Shown: positions 9,467 to 18,436, counted from the stretch's first letter. The stretch is 64,000 bases of DNA from Pseudomonas wayambapalatensis (GCA_014268975.2 CP077096.1:1820501-1884500); one strand, 5' to 3'. Notes: generated by a model not told the origin, from the sequence alone. Numbers and translations are program-made.

Positions 9467-9922
9467 TCAGAGGCTTTTTTGCAGGCTGTCGCGCAGGTCG
9501 AGCAGTTCGGCCTGCAGCTTCTGCAAGCGTTCCACCGTGCGCCCGGAGGCTTCCAGGATGCAGTGCGGCACCTTGCTGGCCTCATCGCGCAAATCGCGGC
9601 CCTTGTCGGTCAGTTGCACCAGCACCACGCGCTCATCGTCGCGGCTGCGGGTGCGCTTGAGCAGGCCTTCGCTTTCCAGGCGCTTGAGCAGCGGGGTGAG
9701 CGAACCGGGATCGGTCAACAGGCGCTGGCTGATTTCGCCTACGGTCAGGCCGTCCTGCTCCCACAGCACGAGCATGGCCAGGTATTGCGGGTAGGTGAGG
9801 CCCAGGGCCTGCAACAAGGGTTTGTAGACCTTGGTCATCAGCAACGAGGTGGAGTGCAGGGCGAAGCACACCTGGTTGTCCAGCAGCAGCTCGTCGCAGG
9901 GGGCTTTGGTGTCGGCGTTCAT
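9467..9922 (-). CDS. ohrR: MarR-family organic peroxide sensor OhrR
   Basis: Repressor of ohr that leaves DNA when a cysteine is oxidised by organic peroxide. The 151 residues have the reactive Cys19 in LLLDNQVCFALHS and a winged helix-turn-helix at about 55-100 (TVGEISQRLLTDPGSLTPLLKRLE). A second Cys121 in VPHCILEASG makes it the two-cysteine type, which forms a reversible intersubunit disulfide in Xanthomonas. Co-oriented with ohr. Confidence 0.92.
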   Translation of the reverse strand: MNADTKAPCDELLLDNQVCFALHSTSLLMTKVYKPLLQALGLTYPQYLAMLVLWEQDGLTVGEISQRLLTDPGSLTPLLKRLESEGLLKRTRSRDDERVVLVQLTDKGRDLRDEASKVPHCILEASGRTVERLQKLQAELLDLRDSLQKSL

Positions 9923-9949
9923 GCAAGTCCTTGAATGAGTTCAGTTAAG

Positions 9950-9978
9950 AATCTAGCACGCAGATCGTTAGCGCGCTC
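9950..9978. promoter_or_regulatory. Possible second OhrR site upstream of ohrR
   Basis: Contains CTAGCACGC and TTAGCGCGC, 28-56 bases upstream of the ohrR start, echoing the TTAGCGCGCA unit before ohr. Would allow autoregulation. Similarity judged by eye only. Confidence 0.4.
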
Positions 9979-9979
9979 A

Positions 9980-10933
9980 TCAACCACGCATTCCACTGCG
10001 TAGCGCCAGGTCCCAGGGAGGGACCGGGCTGAAGCGGCTCTTGAGGAATTCGAGCAGCAAGCGGCTGCGAGAGTTCGTTTCATGTTCGAGCCGGAGTGCA
10101 TAGATACCGGTGGTTTCCGGTTCGGGCAGGCCGTTTTCGCAGAACAGCGGCAGCAGTTCACCCCGTAGCAGGTATTCGCTGACCAGCCAGGTGGGCAGAT
10201 GGGCGATGCCGAGGCCGGCGAGGGCGCCGAACAGCAGGGTTTCGGCGTTGTTGGCGGTCATACGCAGGCGTGCCGGGCGGTACAGGCGCACCTGGCCATC
10301 GACGGCGAAGCGCCAGGCGAACGGTGGTGCCAGGCCATCCCAGTCCAGGCCGTCGTGCTGCGGCAGCTCGCTGGGGCAGGTAGGCACCCCTCGCGCGGCC
10401 AGGTAGGCCGGGCTGGCGCAGGCGATGCGCACCATGTAGGCCAGCGGTGTGGCGACCAGTCGTGTGTCGGCCAGAGTGCCTGCGCGCAGCACCAGGTCGA
10501 CCTCGCCCAGGTGGCTGCCGTGCATGTCGACGAAACTGTCGATCAGGCGCAGTTGCACATCGAGCCCGGGGTAGGCCACCAGGAAGTCGGCGATCGCGGG
10601 TGCCAGGTGACGGCGTCCGAAGGCTGCCGGGGCATCCATGCGGATCAGGCCTTCCGGTGCATTGCTCAGGGATACCGCTTCAGCGCGTGCCAGGCGCAGT
10701 TCCTCGATGATGCGCCGGGCGCGTTCGGCGAAGGCATTGCCCGCTGGGGTCGGGCGCACGGCATGGGTGCTGCGCACGAACAGGCGGCTGCCCACGGCGT
10801 TTTCCAGGTTGTCGATGCGTCGTGCGACTGCCGAAGGCGTCAAGGGGTGACGACGCGCGGCGGCAGAGAAGCTGCCGGTTTCCAGCACGTCGAGAAACAG
10901 ACTCAGTTGTTCGGTGAGGATATCTGGACTCAT
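9980..10933 (-). CDS. LysR-family transcriptional regulator
   Basis: Regulator of 317 residues. Helix-turn-helix at about 5-65 (FLDVLETGSFSAAARRHPLTPSAVARRIDNLE), then a LysR substrate-binding domain starting with LIRMDAPAAFGRRHL. ATG 10933 is preferred over upstream in-frame starts because GGGAAGGG precedes it at good spacing. The stop lies only 57 bases from the ohrR start. The divergent neighbour at 11050 is a TSUP permease, a plausible target. Confidence 0.83.
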   Translation of the reverse strand: MSPDILTEQLSLFLDVLETGSFSAAARRHPLTPSAVARRIDNLENAVGSRLFVRSTHAVRPTPAGNAFAERARRIIEELRLARAEAVSLSNAPEGLIRMDAPAAFGRRHLAPAIADFLVAYPGLDVQLRLIDSFVDMHGSHLGEVDLVLRAGTLADTRLVATPLAYMVRIACASPAYLAARGVPTCPSELPQHDGLDWDGLAPPFAWRFAVDGQVRLYRPARLRMTANNAETLLFGALAGLGIAHLPTWLVSEYLLRGELLPLFCENGLPEPETTGIYALRLEHETNSRSRLLLEFLKSRFSPVPPWDLALRSGMRG

Positions 10934-11049
10934 GACCCTTCCCATGCTTTTGCGTAAAACGCAAAGCCATTGTGCGCTGCTGTGCGTTTCCCCGCCAGCC
11001 TGCACTGGGTAGCATGCCTGGATTGAGAATGCTGTCGGATGAGGCACTG

Positions 11050-11799
11050 ATGATCGAGTGGGTGATGTACATCGTTTTAGGCGCGGCGCTGGGCACCATG
11101 GGTGGCCTGTTCGGCATCGGCGGCGGGTTGATTGCTATTCCTGCACTGGGAGTGCTGTTCGGTCTCGACCAGCAACTGGCCCAGGGCACGGCGTTGGTGA
11201 TGGTAGTGCCCAACGTGCTGCTGGCGCTGTGGCGCTACCATCAGCGCAACCGCATCGAGCTGCGCCATGCGGTGCCGCTTTCGCTGTGCAGTTTCATTTT
11301 TGCGTGGCTGGGGTCGATCTGGGCGGTCGGGCTCGATGCGCACTCCATGCGCCTGGGTTTCGTCGCGTTCCTGGTGGCGCTGGCGGTGTGGAACGTGGCA
11401 CGCATGTTCATGAAGGTCAGCCCGCCGAGCAGCCAGTTGCGTTATCCCTGGCCTTGGCTGGGTGTGCTGGGTTGCTTCGCCGGTAGCATGGGCGGGCTGT
11501 TCGGTGTTGGCGGCGCGGTAGTGGCCACGCCGATCCTGACCAGCGTGTTCGGCACCACCCAGGTGGTGGCCCAGGGGCTGTCGCTGGCGCTTGCGGCGCC
11601 GAGCACCATGGTGACACTGCTCACCTATGGCGTTCATGGCAGCGTTGACTGGCATGCCGGTATTCCACTGGCGGTGGGCGGTCTGCTCAGCATCAGCTGG
11701 GGCGTGAAGCTGGCCCATGCGTTGCCCGAGAAAGTGCTGCGTACGCTGTTCTGCGTGTTTCTGATTGTCTGTGCGGTGATGCTGGGCCTGGAGCTGTAA
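11050..11799 (+). CDS. TSUP-family (TauE/SafE) membrane transporter
   Basis: Predicted inner-membrane permease of 249 residues, about eight membrane segments. It carries the duplicated hallmark GGLFGIGGGLIAIPAL near the N-terminus and GGLFGVGGAVVATPIL in the second half. TSUP proteins move sulfur-containing anions such as sulfite, sulfoacetate or thiosulfate; the substrate here is unknown. The 3' end is 6 bases from the convergent LysR gene stop. Confidence 0.85.
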   Translation: MIEWVMYIVLGAALGTMGGLFGIGGGLIAIPALGVLFGLDQQLAQGTALVMVVPNVLLALWRYHQRNRIELRHAVPLSLCSFIFAWLGSIWAVGLDAHSMRLGFVAFLVALAVWNVARMFMKVSPPSSQLRYPWPWLGVLGCFAGSMGGLFGVGGAVVATPILTSVFGTTQVVAQGLSLALAAPSTMVTLLTYGVHGSVDWHAGIPLAVGGLLSISWGVKLAHALPEKVLRTLFCVFLIVCAVMLGLEL

Positions 11800-11805
11800 T
11801 CGCGT

Positions 11806-12657
11806 TTACCTGAAGCCGTCGATCACGTAGTCGGCCATGCAGTCGGTGATCGGCGAGTGGCTTTGCGCATTGCGCAGCAGCATCACATTGGCCACCGGTA
11901 ACTGCGGCAGGCCCTGGTCTTCGCCGAGGATGCACAGAGGGTCGCTGATGAGGCTCTGCAACTGGGCTGTAACCGCCAGGCCTGCGCCGACGATGGCAAA
12001 GATGGCCGCCAGGCTTGGGCTTGTGTAGGCGATGCGGTAATCGATCCCCTGATGGTCCAGGGCGTTGCAGGCCCAGGTGCGGCAGAAACAGTCGGTGTTG
12101 AACATCGCCAAGGGCATCGGGCTCTGTTCGTGGGGGCAGAAGCCCTTGGCGGCTGCCCATACCAGGCGCTCCTGACGCAGCAGCTGGCCCACCTCGGCAC
12201 CTGGCTCGCGGGTGATGATGGTCAGGTCCAGGTCCTGGCGCTGCATCAACTGCTTCGATGGCTCGCAATGCACCTCCACCTGGATCAGCGGATAGCTGCA
12301 GGCGAAGCTGGCGAGAATCGCCGGCAGAAAGCGCATGGCGTAGTCGTCTGGAGTGCCGATGCGCACCACGCCGACCATGTGCGGCATGCGCAAGGTGTTG
12401 AACACCTCACCGTGCAGCTTGAGGATGCGCCGGGCGTAACCCAGCAGCACCTGGCCCTCGGCGGTCAGGCGCACCTGGCGTCCGTCGCGTTCGAACAACT
12501 GGCGCTGGAGGATGTCTTCCTCCAGGCGTTTCATCTGCATGCTCACTGCCGACTGGGTACGGTTGACGACCTCCCCGGCGCGGGTGAAGCCGCCTTGTTC
12601 GGCGATGGCGACGAAGGTGCGCAAGACCTCGGCGTCGAGACTCTGGTAAGTGGACAT
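11806..12657 (-). CDS. LysR-family transcriptional regulator
   Basis: Regulator of 283 residues. N-terminal helix-turn-helix about 5-65 (LRTFVAIAEQGGFTRAGEVVNRTQSAVSMQMKRLE), effector domain from GVVRIGTPDDYAMRFLP. The head resembles the branch annotated as IciA-independent LrhA/PecT-type regulators. Divergently placed from the DUF1127 gene at 12754, with 96 bases between. Target not predictable. Confidence 0.83.
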   Translation of the reverse strand: MSTYQSLDAEVLRTFVAIAEQGGFTRAGEVVNRTQSAVSMQMKRLEEDILQRQLFERDGRQVRLTAEGQVLLGYARRILKLHGEVFNTLRMPHMVGVVRIGTPDDYAMRFLPAILASFACSYPLIQVEVHCEPSKQLMQRQDLDLTIITREPGAEVGQLLRQERLVWAAAKGFCPHEQSPMPLAMFNTDCFCRTWACNALDHQGIDYRIAYTSPSLAAIFAIVGAGLAVTAQLQSLISDPLCILGEDQGLPQLPVANVMLLRNAQSHSPITDCMADYVIDGFR

Positions 12658-12753
12658 TGCATCAATTCTCCAGATGCAAGACATAAGAAACATTCGTTGG
12701 ATTGATCCTAAGCCCAGCGCGAGACTGAAGCCACTCACACGGAGGGCTTCACG

Positions 12754-12969
12754 ATGAAAGGTCATTTCGGCGTCACGCACACCCCCTTCTCCTTGGGCCA
12801 ACTTCTTGCACAGGCGCTTCAGCGACTGCTGCGCTGGCAACAGCTGTACCGCCAGCGGCGGCAATTGGCCAGCCTCAGCGACGATGCGCTGCACGATCTG
12901 GGGTTGAGTCGGGCGGATACCCTGCAGGAGGTGGAGCGCCCGTTCTGGGACGATCCATTGCGCAAATGA
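12754..12969 (+). CDS. DUF1127 small basic protein
   Basis: Protein of 71 residues, rich in Arg, Gln and Leu, with the DUF1127 core RQRRQLASLSDDALHDLGLSRADTLQEVERPFW at about 34-66. An AGGG-type ribosome site lies 10 bases upstream. Small DUF1127 proteins in alphaproteobacteria bind RNA and affect phosphate or sRNA biology; no role is proven for the Pseudomonas members. Divergent from a LysR gene that may control it. Confidence 0.8.
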   Translation: MKGHFGVTHTPFSLGQLLAQALQRLLRWQQLYRQRRQLASLSDDALHDLGLSRADTLQEVERPFWDDPLRK

Positions 12970-13004
12970 AGGTGTCGCTGCGGGGCAGGGCTGCCCCGCG
13001 GCGT

Positions 13005-13682
13005 TTACAGGCTGTAGTAGTAGCCGCGGCTGCGCAGGGCGACGATGCGGGGGCGGCCATCGGCGTGGGGGCCGATCTTCTTGCGCAGGTTGCTGACGTG
13101 CATGTCCAGGCTGCGGTCATAGAGCGTCAGTTTGCGGCCCAGGCCGATCTGTGCCAGCTCCTGCTTGTCCAATGGCTCGCCGGGTTGACGCAGCAGGGCT
13201 TCGAGGATGCGGCTCTCGGAGAGTGTCAGGCTCATCTCGCGCTGATCGATGCTGACCACCCCGCGCACGGGGCTGAAGGCCAGGTCGCCGATCTCGATCT
13301 GGGTGCTGGGCGCCGCCGGGTGGCTGCGGCGCAGCACGGCACGCAAGCGAGCGGTCAGCTCACGCGGGTCGCAGGGTTTGGCCAGGTAATCGTCGGCACC
13401 CAGTTCCAGGCCCAGGATGCGGTCCAGCGGTTCGCCACGGGCCGACAGCATCAGTACCGGCAGTTCGGCGTGGTCGCTGCGCAGTTGCTTGAGCAGTTCC
13501 AGACCGCTGCCATCGGGCAGCATTACATCCAGCACCACCGCCGCCGGGGCGTGGGCGGCCAGGGCCTGTCGCGCGCTCTCGCCGTCGTGGCAGGCGCGGA
13601 CCGCAAAGCCTTCCTGGGTCAGCCAGCTGCCGAGCAGCTCGCACAACTCCTGGTCATCATCAATCAGTAACAGCTCGCTCAT
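13005..13682 (-). CDS. OmpR-family response regulator, no adjacent kinase
   Basis: Two-component regulator of 225 residues. Receiver domain about 1-118 with acidic pocket Asp8-10, phospho-acceptor Asp52 (VVLDVMLPDG) and Lys102 (YLAKPCDP). OmpR-type winged helix C-terminal, with DMHVSNLRKKIG and a terminal RGYYYSL. The C-terminus resembles the CpxR/RstA group. No histidine kinase gene lies next to it: downstream is the convergent DUF1127 gene and upstream a small membrane protein on the same strand, so the partner kinase must be elsewhere. Confidence 0.9.
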   Translation of the reverse strand: MSELLLIDDDQELCELLGSWLTQEGFAVRACHDGESARQALAAHAPAAVVLDVMLPDGSGLELLKQLRSDHAELPVLMLSARGEPLDRILGLELGADDYLAKPCDPRELTARLRAVLRRSHPAAPSTQIEIGDLAFSPVRGVVSIDQREMSLTLSESRILEALLRQPGEPLDKQELAQIGLGRKLTLYDRSLDMHVSNLRKKIGPHADGRPRIVALRSRGYYYSL

Positions 13683-13689
13683 GACTCAC

Positions 13690-14079
13690 TCAATTCAACC
13701 ATTGTCGGCGTCTTCTGTGTCCGCCGCTGGCTAAGATACCGCAGACTGCCGACAACAGTGCAACGACCGATCCGATCAGGAACCATTGCTGCTGGTCGGT
13801 AAGCAGGTGCAGGGGGCTGCTGGCCTGCAGTTTTTCCACCGCAGCCTGCAGGCGCTGGTTGTCCTGGCGCAGGCGTTCGAGTTGGGTGCTTTCCCGGGCG
13901 CTGTCGGCATCTTGCAGCTGTTTGCTCAGCGCAGCGCGCTGTTTCTCGCTGTCTTCCAGGCGCTGCTGCAGCTCGGTGATGCGCGCGCCAGCTTCCAGCG
14001 ACAGAGGCTGTTCGGCGAGAGCGAGGGGAGAGAGCAGCAACAGCCAGAAAAGCAGCAGGGACATCGGACCTTGGCGCAT
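13690..14079 (-). CDS. Small coiled-coil membrane protein (SH3-less relative of YgiM/TIGR04211 type)
   Basis: Protein of 129 residues. Signal peptide about 1-23 (LLLFWLLLLSPLALA), coiled coil about 30-88 (ITELQQRLEDSEKQRAALSKQLQ), then QQWFLIGSVVALLSAVCGILAS and a basic tail HRRRRQ. The coiled coil plus C-terminal anchor match the back part of Pseudomonas SH3-domain YgiM-like proteins, but no SH3 domain is present. It precedes the response regulator by 7 bases and is probably co-transcribed with it. Similarity to that family is from pattern memory. Confidence 0.65.
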   Translation of the reverse strand: MRQGPMSLLLFWLLLLSPLALAEQPLSLEAGARITELQQRLEDSEKQRAALSKQLQDADSARESTQLERLRQDNQRLQAAVEKLQASSPLHLLTDQQQWFLIGSVVALLSAVCGILASGGHRRRRQWLN

Positions 14080-14159
14080 CGGAACTCCTGATTCTTGTTC
14101 GATTCAGAAGGTTGTCGGCAGTAGGTCGCAATAGATGAATCCGTGGATTGCCTGGGCCT

Positions 14160-14197
14160 GTTCGCGTGCAAGTCGTCGTCACGGCTTGCACGCGAAC
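14160..14197. repeat. Perfect 13-bp inverted repeat
   Basis: GTTCGCGTGCAAG and CTTGCACGCGAAC separated by 12 bases, between yciI and the coiled-coil protein gene. No T-run follows on either side. It could be a terminator lacking a U tract, a REP-like element or a protein-binding site. Confidence 0.75.
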
Positions 14198-14211
14198 AGA
14201 AACGATCGGGC

Positions 14212-14511
14212 TCAGGGCAGCACTTGCTTGAACGGTTTGACCACCACCTTCTCGTACACGCCTGCCGCGATGTACGGGTCGGCGTCGGCCCAGGCCTGTG
14301 CGGCGGCAAGGGAGTCGAACTCGGCGACGATCAGGCTGCCAGTGAAACCGGCAGCGCCCGGGTCGTTGCTGTCGATGGCCGGATGCGGGCCGGCCAGGAT
14401 CACTCGACCTTCGGCCTTGAGTTGCTGCAGGCGCTCGATGTGCGCAGGGCGGGCAGCCAGGCGTTTTTCCAGGGAGTTCGCGACGTCGCTGGCGATGATG
14501 GCGTAGAGCAT
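14212..14511 (-). CDS. yciI: YciI family protein
   Basis: Protein of 99 residues with the YCII fold. Conserved His and Asp lie in [17 protein letters not shown] and [15 protein letters not shown]. Members resemble ferredoxin-like muconolactone isomerases; cellular role unclear. It starts 1 base after the yciB stop, so the two are co-transcribed, as in many gammaproteobacteria. Confidence 0.9.
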   Translation of the reverse strand: MLYAIIASDVANSLEKRLAARPAHIERLQQLKAEGRVILAGPHPAIDSNDPGAAGFTGSLIVAEFDSLAAAQAWADADPYIAAGVYEKVVVKPFKQVLP

Positions 14512-14512
14512 G

Positions 14513-15109
14513 TCAATCCTTGGGTTTGGAGGTGGAAGGGTCGGCGTCGTGCAGATGGCGCGACAGGTACACGCCCTGGGCCACCAGGAAGATCACGGTC
14601 ATGCCCAGGCTGCCGAAGACCTTGAAGTCGACCCAGAACTCCTGGAACGTGAAGGCGACGAACAGATTGGCTGCGCCGCAGACCAGGAAGAACAGGATCC
14701 AGGCGACGTTCAGGCGGTTCCAGATCGTTTCGGGGAGTGTCAGTGCGTGCCCCATGATGCGCTTGATCAGAACCCGGTCGCCGATGAAGTGGCTGCCGGC
14801 GAAGGCCAGGGCGAACAACCAGTTGACCACCGGCGCCTTCCATTTGAGGAAGGTTTCGCTGTGGAAGGCCAGGGTGAGGCCACCGAAGACAAGGCACGCC
14901 ACCAGTGTCAGCAACTGGCCTTTTTCGAGCTTGCGATGGCGCAGGAACAGCGCGCCGTAGACCACCACGGAGCTGAGGATGAGCATCGCCGTGGCGCTGT
15001 AGATACCGCCGAACTCAAAGCTTTGACCGGCGAATTCGACCGGGCGCGGGTCCAGCTTGTAGACGATGAAGAACAGCAGCAGCGGGATGAAATCGATGAA
15101 TTGTTTCAC
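14513..15109 (-). CDS. yciB: Inner membrane-spanning protein YciB (septation protein A, IspZ)
   Basis: Polytopic inner-membrane protein of 198 residues, with the family N-terminus [18 protein letters not shown] and about five membrane segments. YciB contacts the cell elongation and division machinery and helps keep the envelope intact. GTG 15109 is chosen because it gives the conserved N-terminus; an upstream ATG at 15178 would add 23 non-conserved residues and overlap the divergent PHP gene. Confidence 0.9.
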   Translation of the reverse strand: MKQFIDFIPLLLFFIVYKLDPRPVEFAGQSFEFGGIYSATAMLILSSVVVYGALFLRHRKLEKGQLLTLVACLVFGGLTLAFHSETFLKWKAPVVNWLFALAFAGSHFIGDRVLIKRIMGHALTLPETIWNRLNVAWILFFLVCGAANLFVAFTFQEFWVDFKVFGSLGMTVIFLVAQGVYLSRHLHDADPSTSKPKD

Positions 15110-15176
15110 AGTGGCAGCCAGAAGCGGGATGTGACGGCATAATAACAAACATCGATTCCGGCGAAAGCGCTCCTCC

Positions 15177-16037
15177 ATGAATGTTGATCTGCACTGTCAC
15201 AGCACGGCCTCCGACGGCGCCCTGTCGCCCACGGCACTGGTCGCCCGCGCCCACGAGCACGGGGTGCGCACGCTGGCGCTGACCGATCACGACACCCTCG
15301 AAGGGCTCCCCGAGGCGCGCCAGGCGTGTCTTGACCTGGGCATGCAATGGGTCAGCGGGGTGGAGCTGTCATGCACCTGGGGTGGGGCGACCATCCATGT
15401 GCTGGGTTACAACTTCCCCCTCGATGCACCGCCCCTGCTGGAGGCCATCGAGCAATTGCACCGTGGTCGCTGGCTGCGCGCCGAGGATATCGCCAGGCGT
15501 CTGGCGGGCAAGGGCATGCCGGATGCGCTCGAGGGCGCGCGTGCCGTACAGCAGGAGCTGGGTGACAGTGGCAACGCCCCGGCGCGCCCGCACTTCGCCG
15601 AGTTCCTGGTGCGCGCCGGGCACGTCAAGGACCGCGGTGAGGCGTTCCGCAAATGGCTGGGTGCCGGCAAGCTGGGCGACGTCAAGCTGCATTGGCCGAC
15701 GCTCGAGGAAACTGTCGGGACCCTTCGCCAGTCCAACGCTTGGGTGAGCCTTGCCCATCCCATGCACTACGAACTGACTCGCAGCAAGCGCAGACGCCTG
15801 ATCGCCGACTATATTCAAGCGGGAGGGCAGGCGCTTGAAGTGGTCAATGGCATGATGCCGCCCGAGCAAGTGGGCACGATGTCCATCCTTACCCGTGAGT
15901 TCGGCCTGCTGGCAAGCGCTGGCAGTGACTTCCACGGCCCCGGCACCTGGGGCGAGATCGGTGCCTACCGGCCATTGCCCGAGGACCTGCCACCTCTGTG
16001 GCGCCGATTCAGCCATGAACAGCCTATGGCGGTATGA
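15177..16037 (+). CDS. PHP-domain phosphoesterase (RNase AM / YciV-TrpH family)
   Basis: Metal-dependent PHP phosphoesterase of 286 residues. Ligand motifs are [11 protein letters not shown] at the N-terminus, [20 protein letters not shown] and a C-terminal [13 protein letters not shown]. In E. coli the orthologue is a 5'-to-3' exonuclease that also dephosphorylates 3',5'-bisphosphonucleotides and trims the 5' ends of rRNA. First gene of a five-gene unit with yciO, scpA, scpB and rluB. Divergent from yciB. Confidence 0.9.
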   Translation: MNVDLHCHSTASDGALSPTALVARAHEHGVRTLALTDHDTLEGLPEARQACLDLGMQWVSGVELSCTWGGATIHVLGYNFPLDAPPLLEAIEQLHRGRWLRAEDIARRLAGKGMPDALEGARAVQQELGDSGNAPARPHFAEFLVRAGHVKDRGEAFRKWLGAGKLGDVKLHWPTLEETVGTLRQSNAWVSLAHPMHYELTRSKRRRLIADYIQAGGQALEVVNGMMPPEQVGTMSILTREFGLLASAGSDFHGPGTWGEIGAYRPLPEDLPPLWRRFSHEQPMAV

Positions 16038-16050
16038 ACAGGACGATTAC

Positions 16051-16680
16051 GTGAGTCAATTCTTCCAGATTCATGCGGAGAACCCGCAAGCGCGCCTGAT
16101 CAAGCAGGCCGTGGAGATCATCCGCAAGGGCGGGGTGGTGGTCTATCCGACCGATTCGGCATACGCCCTGGGTTGCCAGATCGGCGATAAGGCGGCGATC
16201 GAGCGGGTCCGGCGCCTGCGCGGCCTGAATAAAACGCACAATTTCACCTTGATGTGCTGCGACATGTCGCAGTTGGGGTTGTATGCCAAGGTCGATACCG
16301 GCACCTTCCGCCTGCTCAAGGCCCATATTCCCGGCCCGTACACCTTCATTCTCAACGGTACCCGCGAGGTACCGCGCCTGTTGCTGCATGAAAAACGCCG
16401 TACCATTGGCCTGCGCGTGCCGGACCATGGCATCACCCTGGCGCTGCTCGCGGAACTGGGTGAGCCGTTGATGAGCGTCAGCCTGATCCTGCCCGGCGAC
16501 GATGAGCCGATGACCGATCCCTACGAAATCCGCGAACGCCTGGAGCACCACGTCGATCTGGTCATCGATGGCGGCTTCGGCGATCTGAAGGCGTCCACCA
16601 TCATCGACCTGTCCGGTGACGAGCCACAGCTGATCCGCGAAGGCTGCGGCGACCCCACGCCCTTCCTGGTCAACGCGTGA
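16051..16680 (+). CDS. yciO: L-threonylcarbamoyladenylate synthase-like protein YciO
   Basis: Sua5/YciO/YrdC fold, 209 residues, with KGGVVVYPTDSAYALGCQ, the SQLGLYAK segment and LRVPDHGI. Family members bind RNA or nucleotides and TsaC/Sua5 make threonylcarbamoyl-AMP for tRNA t6A; YciO itself is a paralogue whose activity is weak or uncertain. GTG 16051 lies 10 bases from AGGA and starts the conserved sequence. It overlaps scpA by 4 bases. Confidence 0.88.
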   Translation: MSQFFQIHAENPQARLIKQAVEIIRKGGVVVYPTDSAYALGCQIGDKAAIERVRRLRGLNKTHNFTLMCCDMSQLGLYAKVDTGTFRLLKAHIPGPYTFILNGTREVPRLLLHEKRRTIGLRVPDHGITLALLAELGEPLMSVSLILPGDDEPMTDPYEIRERLEHHVDLVIDGGFGDLKASTIIDLSGDEPQLIREGCGDPTPFLVNA

Positions 16681-17504
16681 GCCAGGTGCAGGCCCCCGAG
16701 GCGCCGCCGGTCGAGGCCGAGGCGCCGCAGCAACTGCAACTGGCGCTGGTCTATGGCGAAGCGCTGACCGAAATGCCGGTCGACCTGTACATCCCGCCGG
16801 ATGCCCTGGAGGTCTTCCTCGAAGCCTTCGAGGGCCCGCTGGACCTGCTGCTGTACCTGATCCGCAAGCAGAACATCGATATTCTCGACATCCCGGTGGC
16901 GGAAATCACCCGGCAGTACATGGGCTACGTCGAGCTGATGAAGTCGGTGCGCCTGGAGCTGGCTGCCGAGTACCTGGTGATGGCCGCGATGCTCGCCGAG
17001 ATCAAGTCGCGCATGCTGCTGCCGCGCTCCAGTGAAGTCGAGGAAGAAGAGGGCGATCCGCGCGCCGAACTGATCCGCCGTCTGCAGGAGTACGAGCGCT
17101 TCAAGGCTGCCGCCGAGGGCATCGACGAGTTGCCGAGGATCGGCCGCGAGGTGCTGGTGCCGCAGTTGGAGGCGCCGCAGGCCAGGGTCCGCAAGCTGCT
17201 GCCGGAAGTCGCGCTGGAGGAGATCCTGCTGTCCATGGCTGAGGTCATGCGTCGCAACGATCTGTTCGAAAGCCACCAGATCACCCGCGAGACCTTGTCG
17301 ACCCGCGAGCGCATGAGCGAGGTGCTCGAGCGTCTGAAGGGCGGCGGCTTCGTACCCTTCATCGAGCTGTTCAGCGTCGAGGAGGGCAAGCTCGGCGTGG
17401 TGGTCACCTTCATGGCGATTCTCGAGCTGGTGAAGGAATCGCTGATCGAACTGGTGCAGAATGAGCCTTTCACCCCGATCCATGTCCGTGCCCGGGCCGA
17501 GTGA
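16677..17504 (+). CDS. scpA: Segregation and condensation protein A
   Basis: Kleisin subunit that with ScpB and SMC compacts and segregates chromosomes. The 275 residues have a Pro/Glu-rich N-terminal extension, then the hallmark FEGPLDLLLYLIRKQNIDI at about 51-69, a helical middle with EIKSRMLLPR, and a C-terminal winged helix. It starts with GTG overlapping the yciO stop. scpB follows after 15 bases. Confidence 0.95.
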   Translation: MSQVQAPEAPPVEAEAPQQLQLALVYGEALTEMPVDLYIPPDALEVFLEAFEGPLDLLLYLIRKQNIDILDIPVAEITRQYMGYVELMKSVRLELAAEYLVMAAMLAEIKSRMLLPRSSEVEEEEGDPRAELIRRLQEYERFKAAAEGIDELPRIGREVLVPQLEAPQARVRKLLPEVALEEILLSMAEVMRRNDLFESHQITRETLSTRERMSEVLERLKGGGFVPFIELFSVEEGKLGVVVTFMAILELVKESLIELVQNEPFTPIHVRARAE

Positions 17505-17519
17505 CAGTTAAGAGCGCCG

Positions 17520-18287
17520 ATGAACCTGAACGAACCCCGCGACCTGGCGTCGCTGATCGAGGCCTTTCTGCTGGCCTCTGGCAAGCCGCAGTCCCTGGAG
17601 CGCCTCTTCGAGTTGTTCGAGGAGGCAGAGCGCCCGGCGCCGGCCGTGTTCAAGAAGGCCCTGGAGGTGCTCGGCAAGTCGTGCAATGGCCGCGCCTTCG
17701 AGCTCAAGGAAGTGGCCAGCGGCTACCGCTTGCAGATTCGCGAGGACTTCGCGCCCTGGGTCGGTCGCCTGTGGGAGGAGCGCCCGCAGCGCTATTCCCG
17801 TGCGCTGCTCGAAACCATGGCCTTGATCGCCTACCGCCAGCCGATCACCCGGGGCGAGATCGAGGACGTGCGCGGGGTGGCCGTCAACAGCAACATCATC
17901 AAGACCCTGATGGAGCGCGAGTGGATCCGCATCGTCGGCTACCGCGAGGTGCCGGGCCGTCCGGCCATGTTCGCCACCACCAAGGCGTTTCTCGATCATT
18001 TCAACCTCAAAAGCCTCGATGAGTTGCCGCCGCTGGCCGAACTGCGCGAGATGGAGCCAGAGCCTGTGCTCGACGACCTGGACGATGCGCCGGTGCCCGC
18101 GCACCTGCAGGCGTTGGCCGATGCCAGCCTGGGCGAGGGTGAGCTGGAGGGCGAGGGTGAGCCGAAGGAGGAAACCAGCTTCCGCAGCCTGCTGGTGGAG
18201 CTGGATGCCATGGAGGAGGGGCTCAAGATCGACTTTGATGATTTACGCGAGGAAGAGGATGTGGTCGAGGACGAGGACAAGCCTTGA
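17520..18287 (+). CDS. scpB: Segregation and condensation protein B
   Basis: Winged-helix partner of ScpA in the SMC-kleisin complex. Two winged helices occupy residues 1-185, with RYSRALLETMALIAYRQPITRGEIE and the GYREVPGRPAMFATTKAFLDHF motif. A long acidic low-complexity tail (about 185-255, Glu/Asp-rich) makes it longer than the usual about 200; such tails are common in Pseudomonas. The start is the ATG 15 bases after scpA. Confidence 0.95.
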   Translation: MNLNEPRDLASLIEAFLLASGKPQSLERLFELFEEAERPAPAVFKKALEVLGKSCNGRAFELKEVASGYRLQIREDFAPWVGRLWEERPQRYSRALLETMALIAYRQPITRGEIEDVRGVAVNSNIIKTLMEREWIRIVGYREVPGRPAMFATTKAFLDHFNLKSLDELPPLAELREMEPEPVLDDLDDAPVPAHLQALADASLGEGELEGEGEPKEETSFRSLLVELDAMEEGLKIDFDDLREEEDVVEDEDKP

Positions 18288-18436
18288 TCTGCGCTGGCGG
18301 TTTGCGGGCTAACCGCCGAGCAGAAAAACTTCATCACCCCGATGCACCCGCCCCATGAACCGCGTACAATGCGCGCCCCCTTGGCGCATTCGCCGCCAAA
18401 CCGCTTTCACTACACCGTACACCGGGAGGTGCCCAG

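Noticed and set aside
15141..15148. AATAACAA motif before the PHP phosphoesterase gene
   Set aside because: Matches AANAANAA but lies about 30 bases from the start within a probable promoter, and the gene is not a catabolic target; taken as a chance match.
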